Assembly: GCF_900496995.4 (NCBI RefSeq)
Contig: NC_044004.1
Coordinates: 82,157,538-82,221,537, forward strand
Reading direction: 5' to 3'
Length of the DNA: 64,000 bases
Origin: Aquila chrysaetos chrysaetos
Lineage: Eukaryota > Chordata > Aves > Accipitriformes > Accipitridae
Under the pieces are notes generated by a model. The model did not search any database. It worked only from the letters and a program-made list of their open reading frames with translations, and had not been told where the DNA came from. Below are positions 62,639-64,000 of this stretch, piece after piece (within the stretch, counting starts at the first letter, position 1; each line of letters opens with the position of its first letter). A program made the translations under genes and the position numbers.

Positions 62639-64000
62639 CTAGGGAAACAAAGGCAGAAGGAATTGAGATGGCAGAAGTGTCTGAAATACAACTGAAAGCC
62701 CAAAACCTGGCAACCTCCCATTCCCAAAAAGCAGTCAGGGGATAATAGCACACAGCAGTGCAACAAAGCTCCTCAAAACACTTCGTTACTCCTAGTATTT
62801 ATCTCATTTCTTTTCCAGCTTGTAAAGAGCATTTTTCTCTTGAGGCTACTGCTTCTCAGCTCAAGTGCAACATCTCAGCTTGAACTTACTTCAGATGAAG
62901 AGAGATTCTACACAGGAAGGGTGCTGTGCGGCCACCACAAAGGCTCACTACAGCCTGCTTATAGCTCACGTCCCTTGTGTCACGACATGCACTGCCATCC
63001 TCCTTCCACCCTTCGGGAGCTGAATCCCAGCAATTTCTACCACAAAGGAAACAGATGCTCTCGCCTTACAGTTAAGTCTGAGTTATCAACCTCGCTCCCA
63101 CTTCATAAGATTTCTGTGTCAAAGCTTCAGATATCTCCCGCTAAGTAGCTGTGAGGCACCTGACCTTCCAGTGGCCATTTGATTCATAGCATCTATGCAG
63201 AACATGAATAACAATGCCAAAACAAATTCCCCCTCATTTTCACATCTGTTAGATGAATTCTTCTCTTAAAACATTTCCCTTGAAGGAAAACATCTCAAAC
63301 TTCATCTACCCAAACTTGAACTTTTCAAGGAGAGATTTCGAACTGGTTATTTGTCTTCCTCAAAAGAACAGGTTTCAAGCGTCTACCGTTTTCTCCTCAG
63401 ACAATACACATACTGTGCATACAATCATCAGGATTAGTGGATACAGAGCATGAAGTTACCCACTAATAATTATACAACCGTTTCTTGTTAGTAAGTCCTT
63501 AGGTAAGGTACCCCTTTAAGTTAGGGACTATCTGACAAGGTTTACCCATACTCTTGGGAGGGGCAAAGCGAAACTCAAAGCAGCTTCAGTTTCCTACTGC
63601 AGAATTAAAAAGCAGTAAATAAAACTATATCAAAGCAGCTCACGAGGCTCATCTTCACAGGACACATGGCGTGATGCCAGTTTAAGCCACATGCCCTGCA
63701 GCACTTCAACAGCTTAGACATGACAAGTAACTTGTCCTCAACTTTTGTTCCTAACAGGAAACACACCTTTCTAAAATCTGAACTGGAAAGCCACGATAAC
63801 ACTTCGCACTTAGACTTCAGTTTCGCATTGAATCTCCCCACGAGCTTTGTTTCTTGAGATGCAAGTCTTACACATGGCTATGGCATAGGCAAAGGAATAG
63901 GTATTTGCTACCGAAACCAAGAACAGAGTTAGTGAAATATATCCCAAAGTTTTTTCATCTTAAAGATATGCCTATATACAGCCCTACGCTTGGTGTCCTT
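62639..64000 (-). other. WRN: WRN upstream intron reaching the window edge
   Basis: I searched the minus strand for the preceding WRN exon (the segment between the HRDC domain and the conserved C-terminal block) and did not find it. The minus-strand open frame at 63605-63841 does not resemble WRN. I see only intronic sequence. Confidence 0.6.

Noticed and set aside
63605-63841. Minus-strand open frame as a further WRN exon
   Set aside because: It has no similarity to WRN and no suitable splice sites.

Overview
The window is vertebrate nuclear DNA, almost certainly from a bird. It carries spliced genes with GT-AG introns, CpG-rich promoters, chicken-repeat-1 (CR1) LINE fragments with the avian 3' tail, and GC-rich minisatellites. 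The proteins are close to their amniote orthologues and the gene order largely matches human chromosome 8p12: DCTN6 (+), RBPMS (+), GTF2E2 (-) with SMIM18 (+) nested inside it. The next gene is not the one expected from the human map. It is the 3' end of WRN (-).

Layout. 1-0.84 kb: a tandem repeat. 0.88-4.1 kb: CpG-island promoter and the seven coding exons of DCTN6, including one GC-AG intron. 4.1-7.4 kb: a GC-rich intergenic stretch ending in a 21-bp minisatellite that abuts the RBPMS promoter. 7.4-22.95 kb: RBPMS, with seven coding exons, an intron just after the stop codon and a long 3'UTR exon. 22.96-30.7 kb: intergenic, between convergent genes, with two clear CR1 remnants. 30.7-56.85 kb: GTF2E2 on the minus strand, with SMIM18 on the plus strand inside its intron 2. 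57.0-64.0 kb: the last five recognisable coding exons of WRN on the minus strand.

Base composition changes sharply. Roughly the first 21 kb is very GC- and CpG-rich with many homopolymer G/C runs, whereas most of the DNA from about 29 kb onward is AT-rich. The junction lies near the last RBPMS exon.

The genes are not an operon and do not share one pathway. They encode a dynactin pointed-end subunit, an RNA-binding splicing and mRNA regulator, a general transcription factor subunit, a small membrane protein of unknown function and a RecQ-family genome-maintenance helicase. I see no mobile genetic system, CRISPR array or other undescribed molecular system. The most interesting points are the GTF2E2-WRN junction (an apparent rearrangement relative to human), an apparently expanded WRN C-terminal linker, the GC-AG intron in DCTN6, the two promoter-proximal minisatellites and a CpG cluster that could be the SMIM18 promoter. 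Most long open frames in the GC-rich part are by-products of stop-poor composition.
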